Assembly (NCBI GenBank): GCA_000181795.3
Contig: CM012953.1
Location: 16,522,502 to 16,586,501, forward strand
Direction: 5' to 3'
Origin: Trichinella spiralis
Lineage: Eukaryota; Nematoda; Enoplea; Trichinellida; Trichinellidae
DNA: 64,000 bases
Part shown: positions 61,195 through 64,000 of the stretch, piece after piece
Numbering within the stretch: position 1 is the stretch's first letter
Layout: each line of letters starts with the position of its first letter
Position numbers and translations under genes: made by a program
Notes under the pieces: model-generated
Seen by the model: the letters and a program-made list of their open reading frames with translations, nothing else
What the model was told of the DNA's origin: nothing
The model's database searches: none

Positions 61195-64000
61195 ATGAAT
61201 AGAAAGAACTATTCGAGATCTCCAAGAAATAATAAAAAGTTTAATAAAGAATCAGAATCAGAGATTTCAGATAATCCTGTTGGTATCTACTTCTTATATT
61301 ATTTTATTATTACATTTTTGCTTTAGAATTTTAATATGATGAATTCTCGATTATCAAATTTTTACAAAACGAATTCAGCATCTTTGGCAAATGCGAACAT
61401 GCCGTTAAATATTGACAGCAACCAAAAAAATTTTAATCAGCATTCAGTATGTAGCAGTTGAGCATGTTGAATAATATGAGTGTAGTTATAATGTAATATG
61501 ATGTTGATTGTTTTAGAGTAAGGGAAAATATGCAAGAAAAAGAAAGTTACGGGAAGACAAGAAGCGTAATTCCCCTGAAATGTCAGATAATTTTAACGTT
61601 TTTGAAGGTTTCTGTTTGCTTTGCGCTGTTTCTTACACATATATATTTTTTTTTAATTAAGATATGATTGAAATAAAGCGACCAAGAATAACATTTCATG
61701 ACATCGGTGGTTGTGAGCATCAGTTGACAGTACGTTTTGTTATTATGATGCATTTTTAAGACTTTATTTTGTAACCTAATTAATTGTTATTTATAAGAAT
61801 ATGTTCTATTCGATAAAAATTTTTTATCTGTGAACATGTTAGGAAGTGATTATTAAATTATGTGCATTTTATTTTTTGAAGAAAAACTGTTAATTTTAGG
61901 AAGTATGTAAATTCATGTTCCATATGATGCATCCCGAGGTGTATGAAAAACTTGGAATTCGTCCACCTCGAGGGTTTTTACTCTACGGTCCACCAGGATG
62001 CGGGAAGACGTTGTTAGCTCATGCGATTGCAGGAGTATATTTCATTTTAATTTCTCAGGAGAATAGTGAATAATGAAAAGTTGTTTTTAATTAAAGGAAT
62101 TTGAATTACCTTTAATCAAAATTACTGCAACTGAAATCGTATCCGGCATAAGTGGTGATTCCGAGAAGAAAATTCGCAATTTATTCACCAAAGCAATTGT
62201 ATTAAATGTCGGATAGTTCTTCTGTGTATTTGTTCTAGTATTTGAATGTTTAGCTTACTGCGCCTTGCATTCTTTTCATTGATGAGATTGACTCCATTAC
62301 ACCACGACGAGATGTTGCTCAGCGTGACATGGACAGAAGAATTGTTTCGCAGCTTTTGGCTTGCATTGATGGTATTTTATTATTATTATATTTTGTGTCT
62401 CTGATTTTGGAAAAGTCAATATTTAAGATTTGGAAAATAGTGATAATCATGTTTTGTTCATCGGAGCAACGAACAGGGTAGAATCGATGGATCCAGCTCT
62501 GCGTATGGCTGGTCGGTTTGATCGTGAAATTGCATTTGGCATGCCTGATGAATTGAGCCGTATAAAGTAAGTGAATAAAACAGTTTATTTTGATACTTTT
62601 TTGAATGATGATGAATAATTGTCTAAAAAGGAAAGTATGTGATATTTGTTCAGAATTCTCGAAGTGGTTTGTCGGGGTGTAAATTTGAGCGGTTGCTTTG
62701 ATTTTGGCCATTTGGCTCGCTTGTGTCCAGGATTTGTTGGTGCCGATTTGAAAGCATTGGTACGTGAAGCGTGCATTTGTTCAATAAAAAGGTAATTTTC
62801 TTTTTATATCTTTATGCATTTTTTTGGTTATTGAAATATTTGCAACTTCAGAGTGTTTACTTCTGTTTTGAACGACGGGCAAAGTTGTGTTGATGACTGT
62901 ACGATTGTCTCAGACAGTAGTAAGCTTCCGTCGAATGTGTCAACGGCCGGATCAAGTTGGAATATTAATTCAGAATTGAAAAATCGTACGATTAGTTTTT
63001 GGAAATTCATTTATTTTTCCAATTTTTTTAAATGAAATTAAGTCGAATATTTTTAATTTGTAAGGATTTTGGAAAATATTTATTTATGACAAAATAGAAT
63101 ATTTATAAAAAATACATTTTTAAACGTGCGAAGAATATTTATTTGATCATGATTGAGCACACAGTGAGTAGTATGTTTTGTTGAAAAAGCAGAAGAAGTG
63201 AAGTTTTTTGTATTTTGAAATTAATCGCAATTATTTATTTGAATTCTAGTTGTTGATTGGCTGAAAAGTGGACGGCAGTGCAGCGAAAGTGCCTTGAGTA
63301 ACTTGTCCGTAAAAATGGAAGATTTTGAGGTGAATTTTTACATACGATGAAAGAATAAAATATATAATTTCGTTTGTATATGAATTTAAATTATACATAT
63401 ATATAAATTAAAAAATTTTTATTTTTAAATGCCTAGTTAGCATTGAAACATATTCAACCTTCGGCCAAACGTGAAGGTTTTGCTACAGTACCAGACGTGA
63501 CTTGGAACGACGTAGGCGCTTTGGATTCAGTACGCGAAGAATTGCAGTGGTCTATATTGGTGCGTGAGATTTTTCTTGTAATTAAAAAATTTAAAAAAAA
63601 ATTTTTTCTTTTAAATTTAGTATCCAATTAAATGGAACAGAGAATTTTCGTTGATGGGTTTGGGTGGTAGAGCGCAAGGAATTTTGCTGTTTGGCCCTCC
63701 TGGTTGTGGAAAGACTTTGTTAGCAAAAGTGAGTGGTGAATTTTTACGACACTTCATTATCATTTCTATGGATATTATTTTGTGAATATTTTATTTATGC
63801 TTCATTTTTCCTGTCATTAAAGGCGATTTGTAATTTCAAATCGTAAGAAAGCAGGAAATATTATGATTTGCAGATACCATTAGTGGAAATTCTGTTACAT
63901 TAGTTTGAAGTTGATGAAAAAAAAAAGACCATTGTTTTGTTTGAAACTTTTTTTCTTTTTGACTCGTTTATTTTGTTTAAGGCAATTGCAAACGAATCTG
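61195..64000 (+). CDS. NVL: NVL-type nuclear AAA-ATPase (3' end beyond window)
   Basis: Fourteen exons are visible: 61195-61278, 61327-61446, 61517-61607, 61662-61729, 61900-62034, 62097-62198, 62254-62371, 62428-62566, 62654-62791, 62852-62985, 63250-63329, 63437-63559, 63621-63728 and 63982 to the edge. After a short basic N-terminus ([17 protein letters not shown], about 69-85) comes AAA domain D1 with [10 protein letters not shown], Walker A GPPGCGKT (151-158), Walker B ILFIDEID (206-213), IGATNR and the arginine-finger block AGRFDREI. The linker [16 protein letters not shown] is specific to NVL/Rix7, and D2 has Walker A GPPGCGKT (about 469-476). Known role: remodelling of pre-60S particles in the nucleolus. 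The N-terminus is shorter than the human one and the start is uncertain. D2 Walker B lies outside the window. Confidence 0.9.

Overview
The window looks like one scaffold of an AT-rich, intron-dense invertebrate nuclear genome; a few N bases lie at positions 28-133. Eleven genes read as full intron-exon models and one more runs off the right edge. Most introns are 47-70 bp, with consensus GT-AG or, four times, GC-AG ends. Long gene-poor AT stretches alternate with a gene-dense half. The mix of nematode-style orphan 7TM receptors, very short introns and MULE, piggyBac, hAT, BEL/Pao and Ginger-like relics suggests an ecdysozoan, perhaps an early-branching nematode. That placement is inference only.

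Layout. 1-27 kb is sparse. Two paralogous receptors (2.3-4.0 and 17.2-19.8 kb) share an intron at the same codon phase and position. Between them lies a transposon graveyard: a dead piggyBac (4.8-6.6 kb), a long-inverted-repeat element (7.4-12.7 kb) holding a Ginger-like integrase transposon (8.2-11.0 kb) that itself holds the 3' end of a second piggyBac, a MULE transposase fragment (12.7-13.3 kb) and the 5' end of a BEL/Pao element (14.1-15.0 kb). Then come an unrecognised secreted-protein gene (22.5-23.7 kb), the spliceosomal U1A/U2B'' protein (24.5-25.5 kb, minus) and a nested MITE-like element (26.2-27.3 kb).

27.6-64 kb is a block of conserved housekeeping genes on both strands: ELYS/MEL-28 nucleoporin (+, 28 exons), a GPR180/TMEM145-type membrane protein (-), tRNA dihydrouridine synthase DUS4L (-), Mediator kinase-module subunit MED12 (+, 42 exons), a rhodopsin-like receptor (-), the JAMM deubiquitinase BRCC36 (-), diacylglycerol kinase epsilon (-), a small hAT-type element, a possible solo LTR and the AAA-ATPase NVL (+, cut by the window edge). 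Every joined model stays in frame from start to stop, which is the main support for the exon borders.

The genes do not form one pathway. Several serve nuclear information flow (ELYS, MED12, SNF, BRCC36, NVL, DUS4L); DGKE and the receptors act in membrane signalling. I saw no tRNA or rRNA gene and no CRISPR array.
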